Notes: generated by a model not told the origin, from the letters alone. Counted from the first letter of the stretch, positions 6,947-14,955 are shown. The stretch is DNA of 25,582 nt from Candidatus Aminicenantota bacterium (GCA_016926925.1 JAFGNQ010000368.1:1-25582); one strand, 5' to 3'. A program made the numbers and translations.

Positions 6947-8200
6947 TCAAGATTTCCCTGCGATTTGAATGACCTTTGTAAAGACACGCATAAGGTTTTC
7001 TCCCCAGATCTTCCGGATCTCGTCTTCGGTATAGCCCCGTTTCAAAAGCTCAAAAGTGATGTTGGGCATCTCGCTGACATCGTTGCAGCCTTCGATACTT
7101 CCGCCTCCATCAAAATCCGATCCGATTCCAACATAGTCTACCCCGATAAGTTTTGCGACATAATCGATATGTTCCAGCAACTCCTCAAGGCTTGCTTTTT
7201 CTCCTGGAAATCTCTCATAGATTTCCATCATCTCCTGCCTTGCCTCAGCCTTCAATTTCGCGTTTTTTATTTCTCTCCAATCGCCGTACTTCTTGCGGAG
7301 AGCGGCAAAGGCCTCATCCCTTTCCGGATTGGGACGAGATTCTCTTATGAAATCCGATACCAAGGAGAGTTGAATGACGCCGCCTTTCTCTGCCAGCGCT
7401 TTGAGCTGGGCGTCAGAGAGATTCCGGGGATGGTCACAGATCGACCTGACATTGGAATGGGAGGCAATAACCGGAGCCTTGGAATGTTCGAGTATATCGA
7501 AGAAGGATTTTTCCGAGGCATGGGAGACATCGATCATGATGCCCAGGCGATTGCATTGGGCCACAACCTCTTTTCCGAATTCACTCAAGCCGTTGTCGTC
7601 GGGGTTTCTCATATCCGTCGAGGAATCACAGATATCATTATCGGCGGAATGACAAAGTGTGACATATCGGACCCCCTGGTCGTAATATTCCTTCAGTAAA
7701 GAAAGGTCCCTCCCTATCGGATAGCCATTTTCGAGACCGATAAAGGCCGCGCATTTCCCTTCTTGTTCTATTCTGTAGGCATCCGACGGTGACGTGGCCA
7801 GTTCCACAAGACCGGGGTATTTCTCGCACATTTCATGGATCGCATCCAACAGAAGAAGCGCCCGCTCTTTTGCCTTGATATAAAATTCCGGCTTGAGGAG
7901 GCCTTGTCCCACATAAACAGCGAAGAACTCCGCATCCAGGCCGCCTTCGGCCATCCTCGGCAGATCGATCTTGGAATCACGGGCTTTATCTGTAGAGTCG
8001 TGACGCTCGCCGATATTCCAGTCGTCTTGCAGCATTCGGAGGGGTGTATCGGCATGCGTATCAACGGTCAAAACTCTGGCATGTATTTCCTGTGACTTGA
8101 GCGGCAGGTCTCCTTCCTTATTCCGGTCAGTACAGGACAACATGCACAAGCAGGCTGCAGCCAGTACTCCCCCAGCAAGAGATAAGGATCGAAATTTCAT
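6947..8200 (-). CDS. Membrane dipeptidase (renal dipeptidase type, peptidase M19), lipoprotein
   Basis: 417 residues from ATG at 8200. A signal sequence ends in a lipobox (CLCMLSC), so it is probably a lipid-anchored periplasmic enzyme. M19 zinc-binding and active-site motifs are present: VDTHADT near the mature N terminus, FIGLENGYPIG carrying the bridging Glu, DVSHASEKSFFDI, ASHSNVRSICDHPRN, and VGIGSDFDG. Length is normal for the family. Family reaction: hydrolysis of dipeptides, including D-amino-acid-containing ones. In-frame GTG codons lie at 8212-8215, but the ATG at 8200 with GTGGTGA nine bases upstream starts directly before the signal sequence. It overlaps or abuts the rubrerythrin-like gene (stop at 8209), so the two are co-transcribed. 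Confidence 0.95.
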   Translation of the reverse strand: MKFRSLSLAGGVLAAACLCMLSCTDRNKEGDLPLKSQEIHARVLTVDTHADTPLRMLQDDWNIGERHDSTDKARDSKIDLPRMAEGGLDAEFFAVYVGQGLLKPEFYIKAKERALLLLDAIHEMCEKYPGLVELATSPSDAYRIEQEGKCAAFIGLENGYPIGRDLSLLKEYYDQGVRYVTLCHSADNDICDSSTDMRNPDDNGLSEFGKEVVAQCNRLGIMIDVSHASEKSFFDILEHSKAPVIASHSNVRSICDHPRNLSDAQLKALAEKGGVIQLSLVSDFIRESRPNPERDEAFAALRKKYGDWREIKNAKLKAEARQEMMEIYERFPGEKASLEELLEHIDYVAKLIGVDYVGIGSDFDGGGSIEGCNDVSEMPNITFELLKRGYTEDEIRKIWGENLMRVFTKVIQIAGKS

Positions 8201-8208
8201 CGGCTTGT

Positions 8209-8730
8209 TCACCACTTCCCATCCATCTGGAATTCTGCGCTTCCCAACCAGAAACCGGAATGAGTGACCGAATCATACTGGGCTTGCAGCAAATCGAAAT
8301 GAAATTTTTCCTCCTCACTGATTTCGCGGAATATTTTTTTCGCAACCGGATCTTCTGTCGCCGCGGCTGCCTCTGTAAAAAATCGAATGGCCGCTTCTTC
8401 AAGTTCCATTCCGATGCGCAGCGCCTCGACCTCTCCTTTTCCTTCTTCTCGCTTCATGTTTTCTTTCAGTTTTGTAACAAGCGGAGCCTCTTCATCCTGA
8501 ACTCCGTCCCGAATGTACTGTTTCCAATCGCTGCCACCGAGAATTTGGTTGAACATGCCTCCGAACGTATCCAAGTGTTTGACTTCTTCCTCTGCGAGAA
8601 AGCGGAACATTTTTTTCCCCTTTTCGTGCTCAGTGATATCGGCGGCATGGTTAAAGAACTTCCGGCCGTTGATTTCCAGTTTGATGGCTTCGACGATGGC
8701 TTCCTCAATGTCTTTGCTTATTTTTTCCAT
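8209..8730 (-). CDS. Rubrerythrin-like ferritin-fold di-iron protein, no rubredoxin domain
   Basis: 173 residues from ATG at 8730, behind a strong AAGGAGG. It is a four-helix ferritin-like domain with two pairs of metal-binding motifs: KLEINGRKFF and EEEVKH in the first half, MELEEAAIRFF and EEEKFHFDLL in the second. The C-terminal rubredoxin Cys motifs of classical rubrerythrin are absent. Family role: peroxide reduction or iron handling in anaerobes; which one applies here is not visible. It is the first gene of a two-gene operon with the dipeptidase. A TATAAA with a poor -35 lies upstream (about 8770). Confidence 0.88.
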   Translation of the reverse strand: MEKISKDIEEAIVEAIKLEINGRKFFNHAADITEHEKGKKMFRFLAEEEVKHLDTFGGMFNQILGGSDWKQYIRDGVQDEEAPLVTKLKENMKREEGKGEVEALRIGMELEEAAIRFFTEAAAATEDPVAKKIFREISEEEKFHFDLLQAQYDSVTHSGFWLGSAEFQMDGKW

Positions 8731-9245
8731 AGATAATTCCTCCTTGATTTCATTCAAAAAATACAATATTTATAGCAACCGGGACAACAACCAATCAGGA
8801 TTTTGCCCGTAATTCAGAGAACTTTAAAGTATAGAAGATATTTTACAACAGCGCAACAAATGAATCTGATGAATGTGATGGATGGATGAAGCGAAGTGGA
8901 AGATTTGGCATTCCCGAGTTGTTCTTTGAGGGAACCCGGCGAAGCCGGGCGGCGCGGACTCTTGTGAGCAGGGTGTATGCATCCGACAATGTGAACGTCG
9001 TCTGAGGAATATGGGCCGTAAAGAGTGAGGAACGCGCGGAGTTCCGCAGCGGCCAGACAAGTGATGGAGAGCGAGGCGTGGTCCGTTTGAGCCGCATGGT
9101 GGTTGGTGAGGGGGTCTTCGGCAAAAACGGACTGTGACGAGCTCGAAAGAGAGGCCGGAATGGCGCTAAAAATCTGAACTGTGCGGAATCACCCCTTTAG
9201 ATTCATTTGCTTTCTCTTTATCAAGCACTCATTTGTATGAATGCC
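8731..9245. other. 515-base gene-free region with GC-rich hairpins
   Basis: No convincing gene on either strand; the short open frames here are Arg/Ser/Pro-rich and unlike protein. It contains a perfect CCCGGC-GAA-GCCGGG hairpin (8935-8949). It also has a nested pair of stems, GGCCG/CGGCC (9014-9018 with 9050-9054), enclosing GGAAC/GTTCC (9029-9033 with 9041-9045). The right part (9080-9145) belongs to a dispersed repeat. The layered stems look RNA-like, but no known RNA family was recognised. Confidence 0.5.
9080..9145 (+). repeat. Dispersed intergenic repeat, family 2, copy a
   Basis: Starts with GTCCGTTTGAG and ends AAAACGGACTGT followed by GACGAGCTC. It aligns with 12785-12840 and, on the opposite strand, with the right part of 11241-11347. 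The ends are imperfect inverted repeats (CCGTTT / AAACGG). It lies at the edge of the hairpin-rich segment before the creatininase gene. Confidence 0.6.
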
Positions 9246-10130
9246 TTAGAGCTTGGCCTTCTTCCAGGCTTCGATAAACTTTACCGCTCTTTCCACCATA
9301 CGGATGGCCTGTTTCTCACCCAATTCCGGCTTCGATTCTTTTGGATCAGCCGTCGAATAGATGCCGTTGCTGGAGATCTCATGACTGGCTCCCCCCTTAT
9401 GGGTCTCCTCTGGTACAAACTGCAGAGCTCCAAGAACCTCCCTCAACTCCGGACGTTCGCGACTGAGATCAAGGAGTTCTTGCATCCTGGGAGTAAAAAA
9501 GATTTTGGGTTTCTCCGCTCTTTCCAGCTTTACGAGCTCCGGTTCCAGGTAGAGCATCAAAGATGTCTCACCGATGCCGGCATGACTATCATACATAACT
9601 CCCGGGAGCGGTTCATCTTTTTGGAAAGAAGCCCCGATTCCGATAGCTACGGCAACAGCTTCCGTCATGTGGTTTATCTGATGTATGACCTTGCTTTCGA
9701 CAATCATGTTTCCCCCATGATAGTTGAAGAACATAATCTTTCGAAATCCGTATTTGATCAACAATTCCGCTGTCTCGAACAGAACCATCTCCATAGTCTC
9801 CGGTTTGAGACTCAGAGTTCCCGGAAAACCGGAATGATAGACACTGTATCCGGATAGCAGCACAGGAGCGACAAGAGTCCCTGTCCGCGCGGATATCATT
9901 TTCGCGATACCTGACGCTTCATAAAAATCCGTTCCCAACGGTAAATGAGGGCCATGCTGCTCCGTGCTGCCAAGCGGTATGATAACCATATCGCTGTTTT
10001 TCAGGTAATCGGCAACATCCGTCCATGTCATTTCTTGCAGGACTAAGGCCTTGGGTTTTTCCTGAGTCGGGCTGCCAGCCCAAGAAAGCGCGACAAGGCT
10101 GAATGCCATGAAAAACATTTTTACTTTCAT
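9246..10130 (-). CDS. Exported creatininase-family amidohydrolase
   Basis: 294 residues from ATG at 10130 (GGAGG seven bases upstream). Residues 1-19 form a signal peptide (MKVKMFFMAFSLVALSWAG), unusual because most creatininase-family enzymes are cytoplasmic. Metal-site motifs are intact: STEQHGPHLPLGTDF (Glu57, His59, Asp68), NYHGGN, and SHAGIGETS with its Glu. The family hydrolyses cyclic or linear amides (creatinine, formamides) or cleaves peptides, as MftE does; the substrate here is unknown. It follows the GNAT-type gene by 41 bases and is probably co-transcribed. Periplasmic location places it beside the lipoprotein dipeptidase functionally. Confidence 0.9.
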   Translation of the reverse strand: MKVKMFFMAFSLVALSWAGSPTQEKPKALVLQEMTWTDVADYLKNSDMVIIPLGSTEQHGPHLPLGTDFYEASGIAKMISARTGTLVAPVLLSGYSVYHSGFPGTLSLKPETMEMVLFETAELLIKYGFRKIMFFNYHGGNMIVESKVIHQINHMTEAVAVAIGIGASFQKDEPLPGVMYDSHAGIGETSLMLYLEPELVKLERAEKPKIFFTPRMQELLDLSRERPELREVLGALQFVPEETHKGGASHEISSNGIYSTADPKESKPELGEKQAIRMVERAVKFIEAWKKAKL

Positions 10131-10171
10131 ATCAAACCTCCACACATATTCATAAAAACCGCTGCCGCTCT

Positions 10172-11164
10172 CTATTGAAAAGTCTTTACTTTCTCACTGC
10201 CGGCGGCAGAAAAGACGTAAAAGCCTCTCCTTCGATCTCCTTCTTTAAGCATGGCGAAATCTAAAACCTTGTAGTCCCGCCTGAAGAGATCCAGAAAGAC
10301 CTGTCGTGTAACCATCCTCCAGTCAAGAGGAATCCGTCTGACTTCTTCATCCGGAACCGCCGTCTCCTGGAGCATCGTGTAAAAATCAAAAGGAACCTCA
10401 ACCAATAGCAGATCGTGATGCAAGTGAACTTGAATGCGTTTTACGATCTCAAGACTCAAAGTCCCGCTCACCCCCATTACTTCCGAGACATCGGACAGCA
10501 CCAGTGCATGACCGGATCCGACCAACTTCTTCAAGTCGTACTCAGGCAGTCGGGCTTCCTCCTTCAAATTCCACGTGAGAAACAATCTGTCCGATGGAAC
10601 GTCAGCTCTGTTCAATTTCCCTTCATAGGTTCCGTAACAAGCCGTACGGTACTCTTCCACATTCATACGAAAGTGGCGGACATTCCTGTAAGCATTCACA
10701 CTCACGAGGGGGTCGCAGGTGCAGGTAATGACGGATAACCCGTAAACATCCAAGACGATTCTCTTCTGGAACTCCTTGAGCAGAATGCCGAGCCCATAGT
10801 TCTGGTATTCGGCTTTAACTCCAATATATTGAGAGTAGAAGACGATGTTCTCCTGTTTTCGGAAGGCTATTTTTTTATCCCTTGCCCCTATATAGCCATA
10901 GGAAAAACCTACGAGGCTGAATTCATCCTCCTGAAAATTACCATCGGCATTCTCTACATAAACTGAAGTGAGGAGATTGCTCCCTTCATGAAAAAAATTC
11001 TCGACGCCCAAGTTTCTGGGGCCTGCGAGATGATCGCGAGGGGCACCCCAGATCTCGTTCCTTATAGTCTCATATTTGGCAAAATCCGATAATTTCTGAG
11101 AGGTCTCAACTTTGAATAAAAATTTCCTGCCCTTTCTTTCGCAGATGGTTTGATGCATGTCCAT
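10172..11164 (-). CDS. GNAT-superfamily protein resembling COG3375 predicted acetyltransferases
   Basis: 330 residues from ATG at 11164 (ATG 11158 is also possible; neither has a strong ribosome-binding site). The pattern matches COG3375 as I remember it: EIWGAPRDHL near the start, LVGFSYGY, the acetyl-CoA region FYSQYIGVKAEYQNYGLGILLK, then ITCTCDPLVSVNAYRNVRHF and NRADVPSDRLFLTW. A C-terminal part of about 110 residues (PLDWRMVTRQVFLDLF, DYKVLDF) is also usual for this group. The frame stays open to 11272, but that extension reads through a dispersed repeat and is unlikely to be coding. Substrate unknown. Downstream neighbour is the exported creatininase-type enzyme. Confidence 0.8.
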   Translation of the reverse strand: MDMHQTICERKGRKFLFKVETSQKLSDFAKYETIRNEIWGAPRDHLAGPRNLGVENFFHEGSNLLTSVYVENADGNFQEDEFSLVGFSYGYIGARDKKIAFRKQENIVFYSQYIGVKAEYQNYGLGILLKEFQKRIVLDVYGLSVITCTCDPLVSVNAYRNVRHFRMNVEEYRTACYGTYEGKLNRADVPSDRLFLTWNLKEEARLPEYDLKKLVGSGHALVLSDVSEVMGVSGTLSLEIVKRIQVHLHHDLLLVEVPFDFYTMLQETAVPDEEVRRIPLDWRMVTRQVFLDLFRRDYKVLDFAMLKEGDRRRGFYVFSAAGSEKVKTFQ

Positions 11165-11240
11165 ACTTGCCCGTCTTTTATTCTTCAGATGGAAGAGAGG
11201 CGGTACGATTTTATCGAATCCCTTCGAGTAAAAGCAAGAT

Positions 11241-11347
11241 ACATTTCCATTTTCGTGATGATCTCGAACCAAATGGCAAGCGCGAGAGCTCGTTACGGTA
11301 CGTTATCGTCAAAAATCCTTCCGCTTTCCCAACCTGCATAAACGGAG
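11241..11347 (-). repeat. Dispersed intergenic repeat, family 2, copy c
   Basis: The reverse complement begins GCTCCGTTTATG and ends with TTCGAGATCATCACG and AAAATGGAAATG. It aligns over the same 107-base length with 12785-12891. Most matches are at the two ends; the middle is diverged. It lies just upstream of the GNAT-type gene and supplies the spurious upstream reading frame there. Confidence 0.6.
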
Positions 11348-11504
11348 CATGACCCGCAATAGCTTTCCCCTGCTACGGTCGATGCGTTATCCTCCTTCCC
11401 AGTCTTAAATGCTCTAACACAGAATCGGATTGCAGAATAAATTTGATGGGAATTGATTTGATCGCTCTATTCGTTTATCTTAAAGGACTCATCAGCTTTG
11501 GTGA

Positions 11505-11754
11505 TTGGAATTAAAGTCTTATGAATGGATGTATCGGCGGTTCTTATGAATGATTCAGGAGCCTGGATCATTCACGAGTCGAGGTTGTTGCAGCGGCAAG
11601 GAAGCAGCCCATGAAGCTGTAGTGGGCCTACCGCGAATGGGCTGCGACGATGCCGATGCGGCAAGATCGGCTCGCCGGAGGTAAGAACTGCCGATGGTTG
11701 GAATTAAAGTCTTATGAATGGATGTATCGGCGGTTCTTATGAATGATTCAGGAG
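11505..11754 (+). repeat. Structured repeat element, family 1: full 191-bp unit plus a 57-bp exact direct repeat
   Basis: Positions 11505-11561 and 11698-11754 are identical over 57 bases. The full unit is 11562-11752. It begins CCTGGATCATTCAC and ends ATGAATGATTCAGG, so its ends are inverted repeats (12 of 14 bases). Internal stems: GCAGCCCAT with ATGGGCTGC, GTAG with CTAC, and GAACTGCCGAT with ATCGGCGGTTC. A second copy in the opposite orientation is at 15086-15277. The left 57 bases are the tail of a neighbouring unit, so the period is 193. The rest of the gap (11348-11504) shows nothing recognisable. The right end reaches into the start region of the epimerase gene. Confidence 0.85.
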
Positions 11755-11756
11755 AG

Positions 11757-12746
11757 ATGAAGACGAAAACCGCTCTCGTAACAGGATCCACCGGCTTCAT
11801 TGGAAGTCATCTTGTCGAAGATCTCATTTCTCGCGGATGGAAAGTTTCTTGCCTGGTAAGGCCTGAGAGCCGGACGGATTTTCTCGATCTAAAGCCCGTC
11901 AGGATCCTGCGCGGCCGATCGAACGACAGGAGCCATCTCGAACATGCACTTCAAGGTCAGGATTATGTCTTCCATCTGGCAGCCCGTATCCGCGCAGCAA
12001 CACTCGACCTCTATGAGCAAGCGAATTACGTTTATACGATGAACCTGATCCAATCATGCCTGTGTGTAAAGCCCATGGTGAAGCGTTTCACTTATGTCTC
12101 TTCCGTAGCTGCCGCCGGCCCTTCGGCGGCCGGAGTGATCCAGGATGAAACAATGCCGTGCGCACCGGTTTCCGATTACGGAAGGACAAAACTCAGAGGA
12201 GAGTCGGCCGTGAAGGCTCTTTGGGATAAAATTCCCGTGACCATTATCCGTCCGCCAAATGTCTTCGGACCCAGACAACCGGAAACAGAGCTTCTGATAA
12301 GGCTCATCCGAAGCCGAATTGTTCCGGTGCTGAAAAATCGAGGGAAGACAACTTGCTTCATCAACATCAAAGATCTGATCGCGGGCATGCTTCTCGCCGC
12401 CCTCAATCCGAAAGCATCCGGAGAAATCTATTACCTGACGGACGGACAGACCTACTCTTGGCAAGAAGTCGTTTCCACACTGCGGGATTGTGTTCTCGGT
12501 GATTCGCTGTACCTGCCCCTCCCTGAAAGCGCCATCCGCAGCGCTGCCCGGGTGGCCGATGTGCTCAAAACGATAAAGCTTATGCGGACACGTTTCGGCC
12601 GGAGCGTGTGGCGGTCCATGACTCAAAGAGCCTGGCTCTTTTCCCCGAAAAAAGCAGTCAGGGATTTGGGCTTCCAACCGCATTTCTCGTTGGAAACGGG
12701 TCTCCGGGATATGCTTGCCTGCAAGGACCGATCCTCCCGGAATTGA
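11757..12746 (+). CDS. NAD(P)-dependent epimerase/dehydratase (extended SDR)
   Basis: 329 residues from ATG at 11757. The Rossmann motif GSTGFIG is at 10-16. Catalytic residues are present: YVSSVAA around Ser115/116, and Tyr141-x3-Lys145 in DYGRTKLRGE; PPNVFGPRQ follows. Length and the C-terminal region fit sugar-nucleotide or sterol/flavonol-type epimerases; the substrate cannot be told. Two earlier in-frame ATGs (11718, 11739) lie inside the repeat element and precede the Rossmann fold, so they are not favoured. The chosen start has AGGAG only two bases upstream, and this AGGAG is the end of the repeat. The lipid kinase follows 226 bases downstream on the same strand. Confidence 0.9.
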   Translation: MKTKTALVTGSTGFIGSHLVEDLISRGWKVSCLVRPESRTDFLDLKPVRILRGRSNDRSHLEHALQGQDYVFHLAARIRAATLDLYEQANYVYTMNLIQSCLCVKPMVKRFTYVSSVAAAGPSAAGVIQDETMPCAPVSDYGRTKLRGESAVKALWDKIPVTIIRPPNVFGPRQPETELLIRLIRSRIVPVLKNRGKTTCFINIKDLIAGMLLAALNPKASGEIYYLTDGQTYSWQEVVSTLRDCVLGDSLYLPLPESAIRSAARVADVLKTIKLMRTRFGRSVWRSMTQRAWLFSPKKAVRDLGFQPHFSLETGLRDMLACKDRSSRN

Positions 12747-12784
12747 TTCTTGATCGATGCAGGAGGATAGCGATGGCGCGCACA

Positions 12785-12891
12785 GTCCGTTTGAGTCGCT
12801 GGGAAGGGTGAAGAGTCCTTCGACGAAAACGAACTGTAAAAAGACCATACTATCGGCACTCGATTCGAGATCATCATGGAAACGGAAATGC
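12785..12891 (+). repeat. Dispersed intergenic repeat, family 2, copy b
   Basis: Begins ACAGTCCGTTTGAG (from 12782) and has AAACGAACTGT at 12827-12837, an imperfect inverted repeat (10 of 11 bases). It continues to TTCGAGATCATCATGG and AAACGGAAATG. It aligns to 11241-11347 in reverse and to 9080-9145 over its first part. It lies between the epimerase and lipid kinase genes; the inverted ends could act as a weak transcription end, but no T-run follows. Confidence 0.6.
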
Positions 12892-12972
12892 ATTCGCTGA
12901 GGTTCTGGTATTTGCGATGTTAGCGATATTCTGGCACAATATGAAAAGGATTTGAGCCCAAAGAGAAACCAC

Positions 12973-13947
12973 ATGGCGAAAACGAGACAGAGCGGAAAAA
13001 AGAAACTGTCCAGTCAAAAAAGAATCACCTGCATTATCAATCCTTATGCAGCGAATAATAAGTGGCAGAGGAGCTCTATCCTCAGAAAGTACTTGAAAAA
13101 GAATCTTCCGGGAGAGATCATCGATGATCCTGAGGACAAAACCTACACGGTCGAAACCGTAAAACGGCTGTGTAAGGACAATGACATCATCGTCGCCGCA
13201 GGAGGCGACGGGACTATTGCCGATGTCATCCAGGGAATCATGGAGAGCAAGAGGGAAAAAGACGTTTCTTTGGGAATCGTGCCTTTCGGGAGCGGCAATG
13301 CCTTCATCACATCGCTGGGGATCCCGAGGAATATCGCTCGATCGATCAAGGTCATAAACGAGGGTATGACGCGAGAGATCGATCTCATCGACATCGAGGG
13401 GAAGGCCGCCGCCTTTGCCAGCGTCGGAGCAACGGCTCAAGTCTTGGTTGAAAAACTTCAGCATGACATCCCCGGCTTCTTCGGCCATGTTTTAGCCTCT
13501 CGGATTATGCTCAACCTCTCGAGCAAGGAACAGGAAATAGAGATATCGGACGGCATAGACGACTCAGGCCAGCACTTCGATCACAAAAAGCTGAAACTGA
13601 AAGTGTTCGATTGCGTCCTGGGTAAAACGAGCCATTTCGGATACAACTGGAAGGTCGCACCCGAAGCCAAGATCGACGACGGCTACATCGACATAACACT
13701 ATTTGAAATCAGCGGATGGAAGTACTGGTTGTATTTTCCCAGTATTTACTTCGGCACCTTTCAAAAAACGCAGAAGCACTTCAAAGCCAAACACATCATC
13801 CTTCGTGGACAGGACCTCCCGGTGCAGTACAACGGAGAATTGCTGGGGATAATGGATAAGGTAGAAATGCGCATCCTCCCCCGAGCATTGAGAATCATCA
13901 GTCCCGCAAAGGTCTTGTCGACGCAATCGACGGGCTCACACACTTAG
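12973..13947 (+). CDS. Diacylglycerol kinase-family lipid kinase (YegS/DgkB/sphingosine-kinase type)
   Basis: 324 residues from ATG at 12973; a TTG at 12952 is an alternative. The catalytic nucleotide-binding motif VAAGGDGTI is at 75-82 (GGDGT 77-81), preceded by IINPYAANN and followed by IVPFGSGNAF (GSGN 106-109). The C-terminal half has the family's beta-rich domain, with APEAKIDDGYIDITLFE and QYNGELLG. The N terminus is very basic (KTRQSGKKK). Family reaction: ATP-dependent phosphorylation of diacylglycerol or a related lipid at the inner membrane; the lipid is unknown. Possibly co-transcribed with the epimerase. Confidence 0.92.
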   Translation: MAKTRQSGKKKLSSQKRITCIINPYAANNKWQRSSILRKYLKKNLPGEIIDDPEDKTYTVETVKRLCKDNDIIVAAGGDGTIADVIQGIMESKREKDVSLGIVPFGSGNAFITSLGIPRNIARSIKVINEGMTREIDLIDIEGKAAAFASVGATAQVLVEKLQHDIPGFFGHVLASRIMLNLSSKEQEIEISDGIDDSGQHFDHKKLKLKVFDCVLGKTSHFGYNWKVAPEAKIDDGYIDITLFEISGWKYWLYFPSIYFGTFQKTQKHFKAKHIILRGQDLPVQYNGELLGIMDKVEMRILPRALRIISPAKVLSTQSTGSHT

Positions 13948-14031
13948 CCATTTTCCCGGACTGTACGATCTTCTGCTCGAATTCTCGTCCCCCCCGATAA
14001 TCAATGCCACCCGGTCGAATTTGGGAGGGAA

Positions 14032-14955
14032 TCAAGATGAGATCACTATCTGCAAGGCATTGACAGCGGATTCAGGGAAGGTCCGTCCTGCAAGCTTAAG
14101 AAGATTATTGATAGAGTTGAATTCCTCGCGATTCTGATATGGAGGCGCATTGCGTTCGATTCGATCATAGATATCAGCCAGAGCGATTATGCTGCTCCCG
14201 ATAGGAATTTTGCCGAGATCTTTATCCAGAATGATGGCTTCCTGGACATAGTGGTGCTGATAAGCTTCCAGGATGGGCTCGACTTCCCTCAACAGAGATA
14301 CCGTCGTCTGTAGGAGCACGGTCTCTCTGTCTTCGAGAATAGGCTGCGATGTCTTGACATCTGTGCCGATGAATTGCGATATCTCCTCGAACAAAGGAAG
14401 GTTGGCACGCAAGTCGCCGGCCTCGAAGAGTAAGGCGGCTGACTTGATATTTTCAATCTCCCGCCTGTCCAAACCGACGGCACCGGCGATTTTCCCGGAA
14501 AGATGCGATATCCGCAGGGATTTAGGTTTGGCTTCATCGGCCGTTTCCAAATATTTCAACAGGATATCCAACACGGCGATGTAAGCCCTGTACATATTTT
14601 TTAAGCGTGCCTGCCTCTGTTCGGAGAGCATTCCGATGATGGCGGCAATCAGTATCAAAAAGCTCGACCACGTTACAAGCGTAATCCCCTCATCCAGAGT
14701 CAGCCCTACTCCTGCACCCGCCAACAGTTTTGAAAAAAGGAGATAGAAAATAACTAGAAGCACGCACAAAAATCCTGTTAAAACAGCTTCTTTTTTCCCG
14801 AGAAAGTACCCCGCCAGGATGACGGGTAAAAAGAAGAAGTTGAGAAATGAAAATTTAAAATGAACGAGAAAGCCGATGGCAAGCACACCGAAAAGAATGA
14901 GACAGATGAGTGATGCTTCGAAGTATTTGAGAATGAAATCTCTGATATTTTTCAT
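14032..14955 (-). CDS. Membrane protein with degenerate HD-GYP-like domain
   Basis: 307 residues from ATG at 14955 (AGGGGA five bases upstream). About four to five hydrophobic segments occupy residues 15-130. The C-terminal 180 residues follow the layout of HD-GYP or HD-domain proteins (SLRISHLSGKIAGAVGLDRREIENIKSAALL, later IPIGSSIIALADIYDRI). The metal ligands are mostly gone: the HD pair is replaced by FEAGD, and the later His motif is YQHHYVQ without the GYP loop. It is therefore probably not an active cyclic-di-GMP phosphodiesterase and may bind a ligand or partner. It has its own promoter (15053-15081). It converges with the lipid kinase, 84 bases apart. Confidence 0.75.
   Translation of the reverse strand: MKNIRDFILKYFEASLICLILFGVLAIGFLVHFKFSFLNFFFLPVILAGYFLGKKEAVLTGFLCVLLVIFYLLFSKLLAGAGVGLTLDEGITLVTWSSFLILIAAIIGMLSEQRQARLKNMYRAYIAVLDILLKYLETADEAKPKSLRISHLSGKIAGAVGLDRREIENIKSAALLFEAGDLRANLPLFEEISQFIGTDVKTSQPILEDRETVLLQTTVSLLREVEPILEAYQHHYVQEAIILDKDLGKIPIGSSIIALADIYDRIERNAPPYQNREEFNSINNLLKLAGRTFPESAVNALQIVISS

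Noticed and set aside
6796..6987. 63-residue minus-strand open frame after the dipeptidase
   Set aside because: It overlaps the dipeptidase end in another frame, has no ribosome-binding site and no family resemblance. The dipeptidase is already full length, so a frameshifted tail is not needed.
8824..9124. Minus-strand open frames of 78-93 residues in the hairpin-rich gap
   Set aside because: Composition is Arg/Ser/Pro/Thr-rich and non-globular, and they run through repeat and hairpin sequence.
11165..11272. Upstream extension of the GNAT-type protein
   Set aside because: It reads through the family-2 repeat copy at 11241-11347; the recognisable domain starts after 11164.
11350..11372. Possible sigma-54 site on the minus strand upstream of the GNAT-type gene (GG-N10-GC)
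   Set aside because: Only about 7 of 12 consensus positions match and there is no GTAAA-N5-TTTAC palindrome upstream.
11505..11754. CRISPR array or integron attC site
   Set aside because: The unit is far too long and has no spacer pattern, no cas or integrase gene, and no attC-type core ends.
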